The notes beneath the pieces are model-generated. The model was not told the DNA's origin and did not search any database. It saw only the letters and a program-made list of their open reading frames with translations. Below, piece after piece: positions 1 to 9,875 of a DNA stretch of 64,000 bases. Position 1 is the first letter of the stretch. Every line of letters starts with the position of its first letter. The DNA is taken from positions 62,001 through 126,000 of the forward strand of contig NZ_QVFV01000007.1 in NCBI RefSeq assembly GCF_004212215.1. Reading direction: 5' to 3'. A program made the position numbers and the translations under genes. Source of the stretch: Leptolyngbya iicbica LK (lineage in GTDB: Bacteria > Cyanobacteriota > Cyanobacteriia > Phormidesmidales > Phormidesmidaceae).

Positions 1-1
1 G

Positions 2-640
2 GAACTTTTTGACAGATTGAATGAAGACTATCCTGGTTATAGCTATAGTGAGCGTGCCCTCAATCCTACAAACCCTAAAGACTTAGCTGAGGCGTGGCAA
101 GTAGAGCTGATTCAGTATTTTATTCAAAATCCAGATGCAAATGAGGTCGTTGACGAACGCGTTAATCGTGGTGGGCAGTCCACATTATTCGTCGCGGAGC
201 CGATTCGCGTCAACTCAACCAGTTGTCTGGAATGTCATAGCACACCAGATGTTGCCCCTCCAGGACTTATCAAAACCTATGGGCGCTCTAACGGATTTGG
301 CTGGGAGCTGAATGAAACAATTGGAACGAGAATTATCTCGGTTCCGACAGAGATTCAGGATCAGCAGGCAATTAGTTCTGTCTTTTCCTATCTTGTACTG
401 ATTGCTGGGGTTTTCTTACTAGCTTATGCGGCCTTGAGCATTATCGTTCGGAAGTGGCTCACGATTCCCCTGGGGAAAATCACTCAACTCGTGGAAGAAA
501 TCAGCCTGAGAGAAACCGAAATTGAGAGTCAATTACCCGAAGACAGAACGGATGCCATTGGGCGACTTAATCGATCGATTAATCGACTGATTACGACTTT
601 GAATAAAGCGCTACTGAATAAAGAAGAAAATATTCGTTAG
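2..640 (+). CDS. DUF3365 haem-binding / HAMP membrane sensor, 5' end outside window
   Basis: The reading frame is open to the left edge, so the N-terminus is missing. The visible part begins inside a DUF3365 (Tll0287-like) extracytoplasmic domain with a CLECH c-type haem motif near nucleotide 224-238. A single membrane helix (around nt 375-455) and a HAMP-type linker follow, ending in charged helices. A normal sensor of this class would continue into a kinase or cyclase, but this one stops after HAMP at nt 640. It is therefore a short redox or ligand sensor without an output domain, or it signals through a partner. The MscS-like gene starts 5 bp later, suggesting co-transcription. The family call is from the haem motif and layout; the function is inferred. 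Confidence 0.75.
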   Translation, partial: ELFDRLNEDYPGYSYSERALNPTNPKDLAEAWQVELIQYFIQNPDANEVVDERVNRGGQSTLFVAEPIRVNSTSCLECHSTPDVAPPGLIKTYGRSNGFGWELNETIGTRIISVPTEIQDQQAISSVFSYLVLIAGVFLLAYAALSIIVRKWLTIPLGKITQLVEEISLRETEIESQLPEDRTDAIGRLNRSINRLITTLNKALLNKEENIR

Positions 641-645
641 CCCTG

Positions 646-2268
646 TTGATCATTCCATACAGCTGCATGCTTAACTCAAGAATTATCCTGGTGAGTGCCT
701 TAACGGGTTTCACGCTATTCGTTTATTTACTGCTGATCAATAGTCCACAGACGACCCCGGAAGCTTTGGTCGAGGTTTTTCAGGCGATCGTGCTAGTTGG
801 GCTCAGCATCATTGTTGTTGATATCCTTTCTTTCCTACTCATTAACGTTTGGTTTGTCAGAGCCACGCGCAAACAGCCTTCTGATCTGTTAAAAATCGTT
901 GTCTCTATTCTCCTATATGTTGCCTGCGCATTTGTGATCTTTCCGATATTGGGGCGCGACATTACGGCCTTAGCCGCAACGTCGGCGATCGCAAGTGCGA
1001 TCATTGGCTTTGCTTTACAAACTCCGTTAGGCAACTTTCTCTCGGGGGTGTTTCTTCAGTTTGACCAACCCTTTCATATCGGCGATCGCGTCCGGTTTAA
1101 CGGATACGAAGGTAACATCGCCAAAATGGATTGGCGATCAACCGAAATTCGCTTGAATTCGGGAGAGATTTTGCACGTGCCGAATAGCTCAATTGCTCAA
1201 AACTTAATTGGCGTAATCGCAACTGGCAGTTCGGTATATCGCACGATAGAGTTTACGGCTCCTGCGACTGTTCCTCCTGGCAAAGTTGCTGAAGTTGCCA
1301 CTAATGCCGTCTTAAATACGCCTAATCCCAACATTGATGTCGACCAACCTGTTTTCACCCGAATGGGGATATACAGTCTTGATGAAACTCAGTATCGGCT
1401 TTTCTACTACCCCAAAAGTCATCACCAGGCAGAGATTCACACCGACTCAGAAATCCGATGTCGGCTGTGGTACGCGCTCAGCCGAGCTGGCTTTGGCAAT
1501 CAGCATCAATTGAGTGAGTCCAAGCACATTCAGCCACTTATTCAAGGCATTGAGTTCTTCCAAGAGTTGAGTCACCAAGCCCAGCAGGGGGTCATCAAAA
1601 ATTCCCAAAAGTTGCTTTTTGATACTGGTGAATTGCTGACCAAGCGAACATTTCCGCCAGAGGCGCTAATCATCGTGCTCAAAGGAGAAATCGAGATTCA
1701 ACTAGAGGCGACCAAGCCAGCGGGCAGTCAAACATTTACTCCATCATTTACTCCGTTTAGCCGTCGGCCCAAAACTTCATCACGCTACCCCCTGAATCCC
1801 CGACTGCTCAATCGAGCCGCTAGCCAATTAGCGAGTCATATTGGTCCCATTGCATTCCCGTTGACCCAACGTAAAGCTCAAGATGTCGCCTCGGCATATT
1901 GTTTGTATGAGGCGTTAGGGCAGGAAATTTCTGACCCTCAGGAACGGCGAGCATTTTTGAGTTATCAACCCCAAGCACCAACAGAAAGATTTAGACGCGG
2001 CGATGTGTTGGGTGAAATGAGCCTATTTTTAGGGACTCCTTTGCCGGATGTGGTCATGACGACCCCCGAGGAGACTGAGGTATTGGCCGTGACCCCACGG
2101 GCAGTGATGGCAGCCATAGAACAAGATGATGCGACTGTGAACAGCTTGAGTCGGCGAGCCCAAGGTTATTACCAAAATTATCTGGAGCAGTCTTTGCAAG
2201 CAGTCACAACACCGCCAGTCAAGGCCTCTGCGATCGCTCAGCATTTACAACAATATTGTCTCAGTTGA
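646..2268 (+). CDS. MscS-type mechanosensitive channel with cyclic-nucleotide-binding-like C-terminus
   Basis: About 540 residues. Hydrophobic helices occupy residues 10-135. The MscS pore and beta domain follows (TSAIASAIIGFALQTPLGNF, then FDQPFHIGDRV and the LHVPNSS stretch). The C-terminal 250 residues look like a CNMP-binding fold: ALIIVLKGEIEIQ at one end and FRRGDVLGEMSLFLGTPLP at the other. These two halves are separated by roughly 100 residues, much longer than in ordinary CNBDs. MscS proteins open on membrane tension to release solutes; a CNBD suggests gating by a nucleotide or a structural role. The start could be TTG at 646 or ATG at 667; neither has a strong ribosome site. It probably forms an operon with the haem/HAMP gene just upstream. 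Confidence 0.85.
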   Translation: MIIPYSCMLNSRIILVSALTGFTLFVYLLLINSPQTTPEALVEVFQAIVLVGLSIIVVDILSFLLINVWFVRATRKQPSDLLKIVVSILLYVACAFVIFPILGRDITALAATSAIASAIIGFALQTPLGNFLSGVFLQFDQPFHIGDRVRFNGYEGNIAKMDWRSTEIRLNSGEILHVPNSSIAQNLIGVIATGSSVYRTIEFTAPATVPPGKVAEVATNAVLNTPNPNIDVDQPVFTRMGIYSLDETQYRLFYYPKSHHQAEIHTDSEIRCRLWYALSRAGFGNQHQLSESKHIQPLIQGIEFFQELSHQAQQGVIKNSQKLLFDTGELLTKRTFPPEALIIVLKGEIEIQLEATKPAGSQTFTPSFTPFSRRPKTSSRYPLNPRLLNRAASQLASHIGPIAFPLTQRKAQDVASAYCLYEALGQEISDPQERRAFLSYQPQAPTERFRRGDVLGEMSLFLGTPLPDVVMTTPEETEVLAVTPRAVMAAIEQDDATVNSLSRRAQGYYQNYLEQSLQAVTTPPVKASAIAQHLQQYCLS

Positions 2269-2551
2269 ATGGCTTAACTGACGAACCGTTCATTGTCCAG
2301 CGGTTAGTGTCGTCACATATGGCCAGGAACCTGCTTCACCTTATTGATAACTGTTCCACTCGGTTCGATCAAGACAACAATTGCTTAATCGGTGAGGAAG
2401 CATGAACCACGGCACCAAACCATTGCTTGCAAATAGGCGGTTAACTGATTCCACAATTTATCTGGCTAGGGAGTGTGAAGGCGCAAACCCCTATGGCACA
2501 ATAAAGGTTCACTTTTGAAAGCCTGTTCTCAAGAATTTGTAAGAGAGTTGT

Positions 2552-3655
2552 TTGCCTGTGATTGCGACTGCTGAACGTTCGACCACTCCGCGCCGCATTG
2601 TCTTCCCCTTTACCGCTGTAATCGGTCAGGAAGATATGAAACTGGCCCTGATTTTGAATGTGATTGATCCGCGAATTGGCGGCGTCATGATCATGGGCGA
2701 TCGCGGCACCGGCAAATCAACCACGATTCGCGCCTTGGCTGACCTATTGCCCGAAATCGAAGTCGTGGCGGACGATCCCTTTAGCCGCGCGCCGAGCGAT
2801 CCCGATATTCAACGTGAGCGCGGCACCGACACGCTGCCCACCTCAGCCAAGAAAGTGCCGATGATCGACTTGCCACTGGGCGCGACCGAAGACCGCGTCT
2901 GTGGCACCATCGACATCGAAAAAGCCTTGTCTGAAGGGGTCAAAGCCTTTGAACCGGGTCTCCTCGCGAAAGCCAATCGCGGCATTTTGTACGTGGATGA
3001 GGTGAACCTGCTGGACGACCACCTGGTTGACGTGCTGCTGGATTCAGCGGCTTCGGGCTGGAATACCGTTGAGCGGGAAGGGATTTCCATTCGCCACCCG
3101 GCCCAGTTCGTTTTGGTGGGGTCCGGCAACCCTGAAGAAGGTGAGTTGCGGCCCCAGTTGTTAGACCGCTTTGGTATGCACGCTGAGATTCGAACGGTGC
3201 GTGACCCAGAATTGCGGGTGCAGATTGTGGAACAGCGATCGGACTTTGACCAAGATCCCCAGAGCTATTTAGAAAAGTTTGCTGAGCCCCAAACCGCCTT
3301 GCAAAAGCGCATTACCGATGCCCAAGCACGGTTGGCCGAGGTCACCATTGAGCACGACTTCCGCATCAAGATTTCTCAAGTTTGCTCGGAGTTAGATGTA
3401 GATGGCCTGCGCGGCGACATTGTGACGAATCGCGCGGCGAAAGCGCTAGCCGCTTACGAAGGGCGCACCGAAGTGACTCTGGATGACATTCGCACCGTGA
3501 TCGTGATGTGCTTGCGGCACCGCTTGCGGAAAGATCCGCTGGAGTCCATTGATTCTGGTTACAAGGTTGAGAAGGTCTTTAGTCAGGTCTTTGGTGTGGC
3601 GCTTGAAGACGAAGATGCGGCGACCAATGGGCGACAGCCAGTCGGGGCGCGCTAG
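2552..3655 (+). CDS. chlI: Magnesium chelatase ATPase subunit I
   Basis: About 367 residues, the usual length. ChlI is the AAA+ subunit that, with ChlD and ChlH, inserts Mg2+ into protoporphyrin IX, the first committed step of chlorophyll synthesis. Walker A is GDRGTGKST, Walker B is [10 protein letters not shown], and the [19 protein letters not shown] sensor/arginine-finger region and the C-terminal SGYKVEKVF tail are intact. The start is TTG at 2552 with AAGAGAG about 5 bp upstream, or GTG at 2558; the first dozen residues are variable in this family, so the start is uncertain. Its stop overlaps the start of ruvC by one base, so the two are translationally coupled. Confidence 0.97.
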   Translation: MPVIATAERSTTPRRIVFPFTAVIGQEDMKLALILNVIDPRIGGVMIMGDRGTGKSTTIRALADLLPEIEVVADDPFSRAPSDPDIQRERGTDTLPTSAKKVPMIDLPLGATEDRVCGTIDIEKALSEGVKAFEPGLLAKANRGILYVDEVNLLDDHLVDVLLDSAASGWNTVEREGISIRHPAQFVLVGSGNPEEGELRPQLLDRFGMHAEIRTVRDPELRVQIVEQRSDFDQDPQSYLEKFAEPQTALQKRITDAQARLAEVTIEHDFRIKISQVCSELDVDGLRGDIVTNRAAKALAAYEGRTEVTLDDIRTVIVMCLRHRLRKDPLESIDSGYKVEKVFSQVFGVALEDEDAATNGRQPVGAR

Positions 3656-4140
3656 TGGGCCAGCGGATTCTGGGGCTTGACCCAGGTCTGGCGATTTTGG
3701 GTTTTGGCGTCATTGACGGGGGCGATACTACGGCCACTGCAGCGGGCGCTGCGGTGGTCGATTTTGGCATTGTTGAAACCCCAGCGAATACTCCGGTCGG
3801 CGATCGCCTCTGCACCCTCCATGACGATTTGCACAGCTTGATTCAACAATTTCAGCCGGACTTGGTCGCGTTAGAAAAGCTGTTTTTTTATCGCATGGGT
3901 AACACCATTTTGGTGGCTCAAGCGCGGGGAGTCGTGATGTTGGTGCTTGCCCAGCATCGCCTCACGCCAGTGGAATTTACCCCAGCTCAAATCAAGCAGG
4001 CGCTGACGGGCTATGGCAACGCCGACAAAAGCATGGTGCAAGAATCGGTGATGCGCGAATTGGGGTTGCCCAAAATTCCGAAACCTGACGATGCCGCCGA
4101 TGGCTTAGCTGTGGCCCTGACGGCCTGGTTTCAGCGATAA
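3655..4140 (+). CDS. ruvC: Crossover junction endodeoxyribonuclease RuvC
   Basis: 161 residues starting at GTG, sharing one base with the chlI stop codon. RuvC is the dimeric Holliday junction resolvase that acts with RuvAB in homologous recombination. The four acidic catalytic positions of the RNase H-like fold are visible: D9 (GLDPGLA), E74 (ALEKLFF), and D146/D149 ([12 protein letters not shown]). Length and motif spacing are normal, so the enzyme should be active. Coupling to a chlorophyll gene has no obvious functional reason and is probably just a compact operon. Confidence 0.96.
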   Translation: MGQRILGLDPGLAILGFGVIDGGDTTATAAGAAVVDFGIVETPANTPVGDRLCTLHDDLHSLIQQFQPDLVALEKLFFYRMGNTILVAQARGVVMLVLAQHRLTPVEFTPAQIKQALTGYGNADKSMVQESVMRELGLPKIPKPDDAADGLAVALTAWFQR

Positions 4141-4335
4141 CTGAGGAAATCCAAGACCGGGTTCGCCATTCTTTTTTTAGAGAACGTTCTTTGGGCATTG
4201 CAGTTTGATGTAGCGATATCAAAATGCAATGCGTGTGATTAGCGATCGCGTTGCGCCAAGCGGGCTGTGATGCAAGAACCTCACGGTTTTGTGTTAGAAG
4301 AATGGAGTAGCGAACTTTTTAGGAACTCAAAGAGT

Positions 4336-4524
4336 ATGCTTTTTCCTGGTGCGGCGGTTCGTGTCGTGAATCTGGACGACACTTACTACGGATTCCAAGG
4401 TCAAGTGCAGCGCGTTTCGGATGGCAAAGTAGCCGTACTCTTTGAAGGGGGCAACTGGGACAAGCTCGTAACGTTTAATGCGACTGAGTTAGAAGCTTTG
4501 GACAAGCGGCGGGGCAAAAAGTAA
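4336..4524 (+). CDS. ndhS: NAD(P)H-quinone oxidoreductase subunit S
   Basis: NdhS is the SH3-like subunit of the photosynthetic NDH-1 complex that helps form the ferredoxin docking site for cyclic electron flow. The family core is plain: PGAAVRV, then [34 protein letters not shown] and a short basic tail. I place the start at ATG 4336, which gives 62 residues, the normal family size, with AGGAACTC about 10 bp upstream. An in-frame GTG/ATG at 4267/4270 would add 23 residues that do not look like the family. The gene follows ruvC with a 195-bp gap and may have its own promoter. Confidence 0.88.
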   Translation: MLFPGAAVRVVNLDDTYYGFQGQVQRVSDGKVAVLFEGGNWDKLVTFNATELEALDKRRGKK

Positions 4525-4661
4525 GGAGGGTGCTTGAGATCGCCTCCTTGACCGTTGGGGTTGGGCATTGCCAAACCCTTACCGCGACCTTTTGGTCTTG
4601 AGGAGCTGATTTAAGTGCTCAGTCCTAAGTTCGCCTGCCTCCACTACCCAGGTCTTTTTGT

Positions 4662-5303
4662 ATGCGATTGCCTTTACCGCAGCTAGCCACCCAGTCACGG
4701 CAACCCGGTCACATTGCCGAAGTGATTGAGACCTCGACGACGGAGTTTTTGGCTCAGTGCCTAGAACCGGATTCCTTAGACTTTGCGCAGATGCCGCCCT
4801 TTGGCAGTTGGGTCAGGGCCGCTGATGAAGACTCTGGCAACCAGATTTATGGTGTGGTGTACCACGCAACGACGAGCCCGTTAGATTCGGTGCATCGGGC
4901 CACGGCGTTGGGGCTCTCTCTGGCAGAACTCCGGGAACAGCAGCCGCAGATCTTTGCCATGCTGAAAACCGAATTTCGGGTAGCGATCGTGGGGTTTTGC
5001 CCTGCTGGCGACAATATCATCTATCAACATTTGCCACCGCGTCCCCCGCAGGTACACCAGGCGGTTTACCGTTGCCAGCCCGAAGAGGTGGTCACCTTTA
5101 CCGAGCAGCTCGATTTTTTGCGGACGCTGATGGATACGCGCAGCGCGCCAATCGATGGCCTGATTGCTGCTGTGATTCGTGAAGTCTATCAATTGCGTAA
5201 GCTCGATCGCGATTGGCTGGTACAGGCTGGCCGCATTCTCAACGTGCAACTCAAGGACGATTACGATCGCCTGCGCATCATCCTCTCGCAAATTCATCCT
5301 TAA
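4662..5303 (+). CDS. HAS-barrel domain protein, conserved in cyanobacteria
   Basis: 213 residues. The N-terminal 100 residues resemble the HAS-barrel, a small beta barrel found at the front of HerA/FtsK-type ATPases and their relatives: MRLPLPQ start, GHIAEVIETSTTEFLAQC, PPFGSWVRA, and IYGVVYHATTSPLD. The C-terminal half is helical and has no ATPase motifs. The protein is a stand-alone version whose function is not known to me. It ends 6 bp before the FAD oxidoreductase gene, so the two are likely co-transcribed. The domain assignment is from resemblance; the biological role is unknown. Confidence 0.7.
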   Translation: MRLPLPQLATQSRQPGHIAEVIETSTTEFLAQCLEPDSLDFAQMPPFGSWVRAADEDSGNQIYGVVYHATTSPLDSVHRATALGLSLAELREQQPQIFAMLKTEFRVAIVGFCPAGDNIIYQHLPPRPPQVHQAVYRCQPEEVVTFTEQLDFLRTLMDTRSAPIDGLIAAVIREVYQLRKLDRDWLVQAGRILNVQLKDDYDRLRIILSQIHP

Positions 5304-5309
5304 ATCGTC

Positions 5310-6494
5310 ATGCCCACCTTTGACTGGATTGTGGTCGGCAACGGCTTGACGGGCGCGGCCCTGAGCTATGAGCTGGCCAAGCAGGGAGCAGCCGTGCTGC
5401 TGCTGGAACGATCTCCCAGCCCCGAAAGTGCAACGCGATACACCTATGGTGGGGTGCCCCACTGGTCTGGCGACACTGCCATGCTGCGCCAGCTTTATCG
5501 CGAGAGCCGAGCGCGATATACCGCCTTATCCGATGAAACGGGTGTGCCTCATCACTATCGGGAACTCGACTTGCTGCTGACAGTGGAGCCTGGGCAAGAT
5601 CCTCAAGCGCTGGCCCAACGCTACGCCGCTGTCGAGACGCCGCCAGTCCCCATTACGGCTGCCGAAGCCCAGGAACGAGAGCCTTATTTGAATGCAGCGG
5701 CGATCGCGGGAGCGCTGACCGTGCGTCACGGTCACGTTGATCCGGCGGCCCTGGTCAAGGCTTATAACCACGGTCTGCAAAATTTAGGTGGGCAAATCAT
5801 CATCGCGACGGTGACGGGATTAGTCCGCATGGGCGATCGCATTACCGGCGTTACGACCCCGACCCAAGCCTACGCGGCGGGCAATGTCGCAGTGGCAGCA
5901 GGCGGACTGACGCGCGAACTAATCAAAACCGCTGGCGTTAAAGTGCCCGTGTATTTCAGCCATGCCGAACTGGTGGAAACGCCGCCGCTGGACTGGGAAC
6001 TGCGATCTCTGATTATGCCCGCCGATTTGACGCGATCGGCGATCGAGGCCGAAGCCACCGATGACGACACCCATGATCTGTGGGACAAACCCAACCACGA
6101 AATTCGTCCCCCCATGCTCGATTCTGGCTGCGTCCAGTTCCCGGATGGACGTCTGCGCATCGGCCAGATTAGTCGCATCAACACCGCATTAGAGCCCGCC
6201 CTCGACGCCACTCGAGGGGAACAGCGGATTCGGCAGGGCATCGAACCTCTGATACCTGCGCTAGAAAAAGTGCCGGGGCAGTGGCATGCCTGCCGCGTTG
6301 CCTTTAGCGAAGACGGTTTGCCGCTAGCGGGGGCGATCCCTGGTTTGTCGGGGGGGTATGTGTTTTCTGGGTTTACCAGTCCGTTTGGCTTAGTGCCCGC
6401 GATGGCAGAGCACTTTGCTCGGTGGGTCAGTGATGGGGACAGCAATATTTTGCAGGCTACTCGACCCGATCGCTTCACCATTAGCCCCACCTAG
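5310..6494 (+). CDS. FAD-dependent oxidoreductase of the DAO/glycine oxidase family
   Basis: 394 residues. The N-terminus is a Rossmann FAD site (VVGNGLTGAALSYELAKQGAAVLLLER). The DAO-type architecture continues with a substrate domain in the middle (HGHVDPAALVKAYNHGL, AAGGLTREL) and ends with a second FAD-contact segment (DGLPLAGAIPGLSGGYVFSGFTSPFGL). Enzymes of this group oxidise primary or secondary amines or D-amino acids; members include glycine oxidase ThiO and D-amino acid dehydrogenase. There is no thiazole-synthase fusion or thiamine gene nearby, so I do not assign a substrate. The start at ATG 5310 lies 6 bp after the upstream gene. Confidence 0.82.
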   Translation: MPTFDWIVVGNGLTGAALSYELAKQGAAVLLLERSPSPESATRYTYGGVPHWSGDTAMLRQLYRESRARYTALSDETGVPHHYRELDLLLTVEPGQDPQALAQRYAAVETPPVPITAAEAQEREPYLNAAAIAGALTVRHGHVDPAALVKAYNHGLQNLGGQIIIATVTGLVRMGDRITGVTTPTQAYAAGNVAVAAGGLTRELIKTAGVKVPVYFSHAELVETPPLDWELRSLIMPADLTRSAIEAEATDDDTHDLWDKPNHEIRPPMLDSGCVQFPDGRLRIGQISRINTALEPALDATRGEQRIRQGIEPLIPALEKVPGQWHACRVAFSEDGLPLAGAIPGLSGGYVFSGFTSPFGLVPAMAEHFARWVSDGDSNILQATRPDRFTISPT

Positions 6495-6602
6495 CCCTCA
6501 TCACCACCAGTACGAGGAGCCGATCAAGTCATTCACAGCGAAGCTCCATCGGCATGAATTTTGGCGGGTTCACCCAGAACCTCGATTGGCCACGTACGAA
6601 GA

Positions 6603-7370
6603 TTAGGCGACGCTGGCGGCCATTAGATCTTCGGCCATATCAAAGTTGGCAGTGACTGATTGCACGTCGTCGAGGTCTTCCAAAGCGTCCATCATTTTGA
6701 GCAGCGATCGCGCGTGGTCAGTGTCCGTCACGTCAATCGTGTTGCTGGGAATCCAGCGATTTTCGACCTGAGCGATCGCATAATCCGCCGCCTGCAACGC
6801 ATTGTTCAGGGTCTCTAAATCGCTGGGGTCACAAAACACATCAAAGCCGTCGCGATCGTCATCGATCTGGGTCGCTTCATAACTTTCGGCCCCGCCCTCG
6901 ATCGCCGCTTCCAGCAAGGCATCTTCATCGACAGGACCGACGACCGTGACAACGCCCTTCTGGTCAAACATCCAGCCGACGCAGCCTGTTTCGCCCAAGT
7001 TGCCGCCATTTTTGCTGAACGCAGCGCGCAGATCCGCTGCCGTGCGGTTGCGATTGTCCGTCAAGGCTTCGATCAGGACAGCGACGCCGCCCGGACCATA
7101 CCCTTCATAGCGAATGGCTTCGAGGGCATCATCGCCGCTGAGTTGGCCCGACCCTTTGGCGATCGCGCGATCGATATTGTCATTGGGAAAGCCCGCCGCC
7201 TTCGCCTTGTCGATCGCCGTCCGCAATTGAAAATTGCCCGCCGGATCCGGCCCCCCAGTTCGCGTGGCGACGATAATTTCTCGCGAGAGCTTGGCAAAGG
7301 TTTTGCCCTTCACCGCGTCAACCCGTGCTTTTTGGCGCTTAATATTCGCCCATTTACTATGACCAGCCAT
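6603..7370 (-). CDS. YebC/PmpR family regulatory or translation factor
   Basis: 255 residues from ATG at 7370, giving the conserved N-terminus [19 protein letters not shown] 57-bp longer frame exists but adds non-homologous sequence. Family hallmarks are [11 protein letters not shown], the central [21 protein letters not shown] segment and the acidic C-terminal domain ([18 protein letters not shown]). YebC proteins were long called transcription regulators; newer work links some members to ribosome stalling relief at proline-rich stretches. Gene order gives no further clue: it is convergent with the FAD oxidase and 178 bp downstream of glk. Confidence 0.95.
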   Translation of the reverse strand: MAGHSKWANIKRQKARVDAVKGKTFAKLSREIIVATRTGGPDPAGNFQLRTAIDKAKAAGFPNDNIDRAIAKGSGQLSGDDALEAIRYEGYGPGGVAVLIEALTDNRNRTAADLRAAFSKNGGNLGETGCVGWMFDQKGVVTVVGPVDEDALLEAAIEGGAESYEATQIDDDRDGFDVFCDPSDLETLNNALQAADYAIAQVENRWIPSNTIDVTDTDHARSLLKMMDALEDLDDVQSVTANFDMAEDLMAASVA

Positions 7371-7548
7371 ACTCGCAATTACGCAGCTTTGAAACAGTGG
7401 CAACGTGGCGATGGCACCAGGTTCCATCGCTCAGTTCCGGCAGGATGAAACGGCTGTGGCGAGCCTCCACCCCTGTTGCCTCAGGATACCCGATCGCCGA
7501 ATCGCCCCGAAATTTCCCGTCGTCGGCAGGGGCGATCGCGTTGCTCCG

Positions 7549-8583
7549 CTACAGTCCGGCAGCCCGCCGGGCCGCGCCAATCAGCCCCACCTGGGGATTG
7601 AGGACAATGTGTACGGGCACCGCCTCTAGCAGCTTGCTGACCCGCCCTTTATGAATGAACGCATCGAGAAAACTGCCCGCCGTCATCAGCGACAAATTTT
7701 TGGCGGCGATGCCCCCGGCGACGTACAACCCGCCATAGGGCAACAGCTTAAGGGCCAGATTTCCCGCTTCTGCACCGTAGGCCCCCACAAACAAATTCAT
7801 GGTTTGCACCGCTAGGCTATCGGTGCCCTGCTGCGCCGCTTGGGAAATCGCCGCCGCCGGATCTACGGTTTTGGTCTGACCCGCTTCTCTTTCCCAGGTT
7901 TCGACCACTTCGGCGAGTTCTGCCGTGCCGTGGGCGATGCCGCGATCGCGCAAAAACTGGTAAATCGCCACGACCCCCTGCCCCGACACCACCCGTTCGG
8001 CAGACACTCGCGTGATCTGGTGTTTGTCCAGCAAATATTTCAACAGCTGAAATTCCAGCTCGGAGCGGGGGGCAAAGTCCGCGTGCCCCCCTTCGGACGG
8101 AAAGACCCGAAACATCTCACCCTGTTTAATCAGAAAGCCTTGGCCTAAGCCCGTGCCCGCCCCAATGATGGCGATCGGTGCCTGGTCGTCTGGGGTGCCC
8201 GCTTGCAGGGTATGCAGATCATCCGGCTCAAGGCCCAACACGCCATACCCGATCGCGGCAAAATCGTTGATGAGTTCCGTGGCCTCAAGTTCCAGGTCGC
8301 GAGCGAGGCGATCGCCATCCAGATTCCACGTCAGGTTAGTGAGCTTCGAGGCATTGTTAACCACCGGCCCCGCGATCGCAAAGCAGGCCCGAGTGGGTTT
8401 ACCAAAGTCTGCCCCCTGTTCCTGGGCGGTCGCCAAAAAGGTTTCCACCATTGGCACCAAATCAGGAAAGTCCTTCGAGACATATTCCCGTTCATAGCAG
8501 GTTTGTAAGTGGGCAGCATCCGCCCCTACCAACCGCAAAATGGTTTTGGTGCCGCCAATGTCTCCCGCCAGGAGGTACCTCAT
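7549..8583 (-). CDS. glk: Glucokinase (ATP-dependent)
   Basis: 344 residues. Glucokinase phosphorylates glucose to glucose 6-phosphate, feeding glycolysis, the oxidative pentose phosphate route and glycogen turnover in the dark. The ATP phosphate-binding signature is AGDIGGTKTILRLV at the N-terminus. The sugar-binding and catalytic segment TELINDFAAIGYGV carries the base Asp, and IIGAGTGLGQGFL and VFPSEGGHADFAPR follow the bacterial glucokinase pattern. The C-terminus has GGLYVAGGIAAKNL. The start ATG at 8583 places MRYLLAGDIGG at the front, as expected for the family. Confidence 0.95.
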   Translation of the reverse strand: MRYLLAGDIGGTKTILRLVGADAAHLQTCYEREYVSKDFPDLVPMVETFLATAQEQGADFGKPTRACFAIAGPVVNNASKLTNLTWNLDGDRLARDLELEATELINDFAAIGYGVLGLEPDDLHTLQAGTPDDQAPIAIIGAGTGLGQGFLIKQGEMFRVFPSEGGHADFAPRSELEFQLLKYLLDKHQITRVSAERVVSGQGVVAIYQFLRDRGIAHGTAELAEVVETWEREAGQTKTVDPAAAISQAAQQGTDSLAVQTMNLFVGAYGAEAGNLALKLLPYGGLYVAGGIAAKNLSLMTAGSFLDAFIHKGRVSKLLEAVPVHIVLNPQVGLIGAARRAAGL

Positions 8584-8911
8584 CTCTTTACCTCAGTCGA
8601 TTAATGCCTTGCTGTGACAGTAACACTAGACCCCGCAGTTATGGCGGTGCTTTCCTCAAGGACTGGCCCTGCATCGGCTCAGTGGCCAAGACGTTTAACC
8701 GATACCGACAGTCATCAGCGCTTTTGATGGTTAGGCCAGTCCAGATGAGTTGAAAAAAGGAACTGCTCGGCGTTCGCGTAATCGGACGCCGGACGAAAGC
8801 CCTGCATGACTGCTGGGAGCAGGCAGGGGTTTGTGTTTCAGAGAGACTTACCGAATCGTCACCGTGGGACGACTATTAAAGAGGCGGGAGGCAATGGTTC
8901 GAGCCAAAGGT
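8584..8911. other. Intergenic stretch, nothing recognised
   Basis: About 330 bp between glk and the proline-rich membrane protein. It should contain the glk promoter (minus strand). I see no ORF of substance, no rho-independent terminator and no tRNA. A GGTTCGAGCC string near 8897 resembles a T-loop but lacks the rest of a cloverleaf. Confidence 0.4.
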
Positions 8912-9538
8912 TTAAGCGCTGACGGTCACGGCGATCGCAATGACCAGCATTGCCACAGTAAAGACCCCCGTGGAAGCCACAAACGCGAGTTGCCGAGTTG
9001 GCATACCCCGGCCCAAGACAAATGCCAGCAACGCCAACGCCGCCGCCATAAATAGCTTGCTAAAGAAGGGGTGATATGGCAGCAGCAGGCATAAACACAA
9101 CAACAGCAGATGGGCGGCGATCGCATCAATCACCAGCTCAAAGCGCTGCCAATAAATGAGATAAATCGCCTTAGCCTCAGCCTGAAAGGGGAGTTGCGAT
9201 CGTCGCCGCCAACAACGCCAACCGTCGAGCATCAGATAGCCAAGGCTCGTGGTCACCACCGCCCAAAACGGCATCCACTCCATCATGTCTCTTTCCACAG
9301 CGCTGATGGTCGGCGGCCAAACCGTCGCCACCAAAATCTGTAGCAAAATCCCAATGCCAATCGTGACCGAGAGAAACATCAGGTCGCAGGCCAGCGTGAG
9401 CACCACCGCTTCTGGATTTGGCGGTCGGGGTGGCTCCGGCCCAAAGAGAATGGGGGGCGGCGGTGGCGGATAGGTTGGCCGCGGCGGGGGCGGTGGCGGC
9501 GGGGGATAGGTGGGTGGCGGCGGCGGGGGAATTTGCAT
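8912..9538 (-). CDS. Proline-rich N-terminus, four-helix membrane protein, unknown function
   Basis: 208 residues. The first 43 residues are almost all proline with tyrosine, a flexible cytoplasmic-type tail that could bind SH3/WW-like or profilin-like folds or act as a spacer. Four hydrophobic segments follow, at roughly residues 45-72, 87-105, 132-158 and 160-205. A basic loop with WRCWRRR sits after the second. No catalytic motif is recognised. The proline codons make the plus strand G-rich here. Reading-frame integrity and the hydrophobic pattern support a real gene; function is unknown. Confidence 0.6.
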   Translation of the reverse strand: MQIPPPPPPTYPPPPPPPPRPTYPPPPPPILFGPEPPRPPNPEAVVLTLACDLMFLSVTIGIGILLQILVATVWPPTISAVERDMMEWMPFWAVVTTSLGYLMLDGWRCWRRRSQLPFQAEAKAIYLIYWQRFELVIDAIAAHLLLLCLCLLLPYHPFFSKLFMAAALALLAFVLGRGMPTRQLAFVASTGVFTVAMLVIAIAVTVSA

Positions 9539-9875
9539 GGCAGTGCAAAACAGTGAAGGGAGGGGCTATTCACTATTACGCTGGGGCTGACCAAAATCCT
9601 GATAGTTTCAGCTGCCAACAGCGTGGCAAACCTGTTCCAGCTCAACCCCGTTGATCCGCATCCCCGAGCGGGTTGCCAGGAGCGTATCCTGTGACTGTTC
9701 GATGAGCTTGCACCGTTCAGAATGACTGGCACTCAACCCTATTGCTTGCCAGTCGGTTCGGGAACTCAGCACGAAGTCAGTTGCTCAAGACGAACCGCTC
9801 CGACTGCCCAGAGCGCTCGCCGCAACGATAAAATCAAAACCACATACTGCCGCAAGTGGATCGTTTCCTAAACCC
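9539..9875. other. Intergenic promoter region, no further structure recognised
   Basis: About 337 bp between divergently transcribed genes: the proline-rich protein on the minus strand and glcD on the plus strand. It must hold both promoters. I see no convincing gene, repeat or hairpin. Confidence 0.4.

Noticed and set aside
4267-4335. Longer NdhS starting at GTG 4267
   Set aside because: Adds 23 residues absent from the family's usual 60-70-residue form; ATG 4336 has a plausible ribosome site.
8890-8915. GGTTCGAGCC string resembling a tRNA T-arm
   Set aside because: No acceptor stem, anticodon arm or CCA-side partner could be drawn around it.
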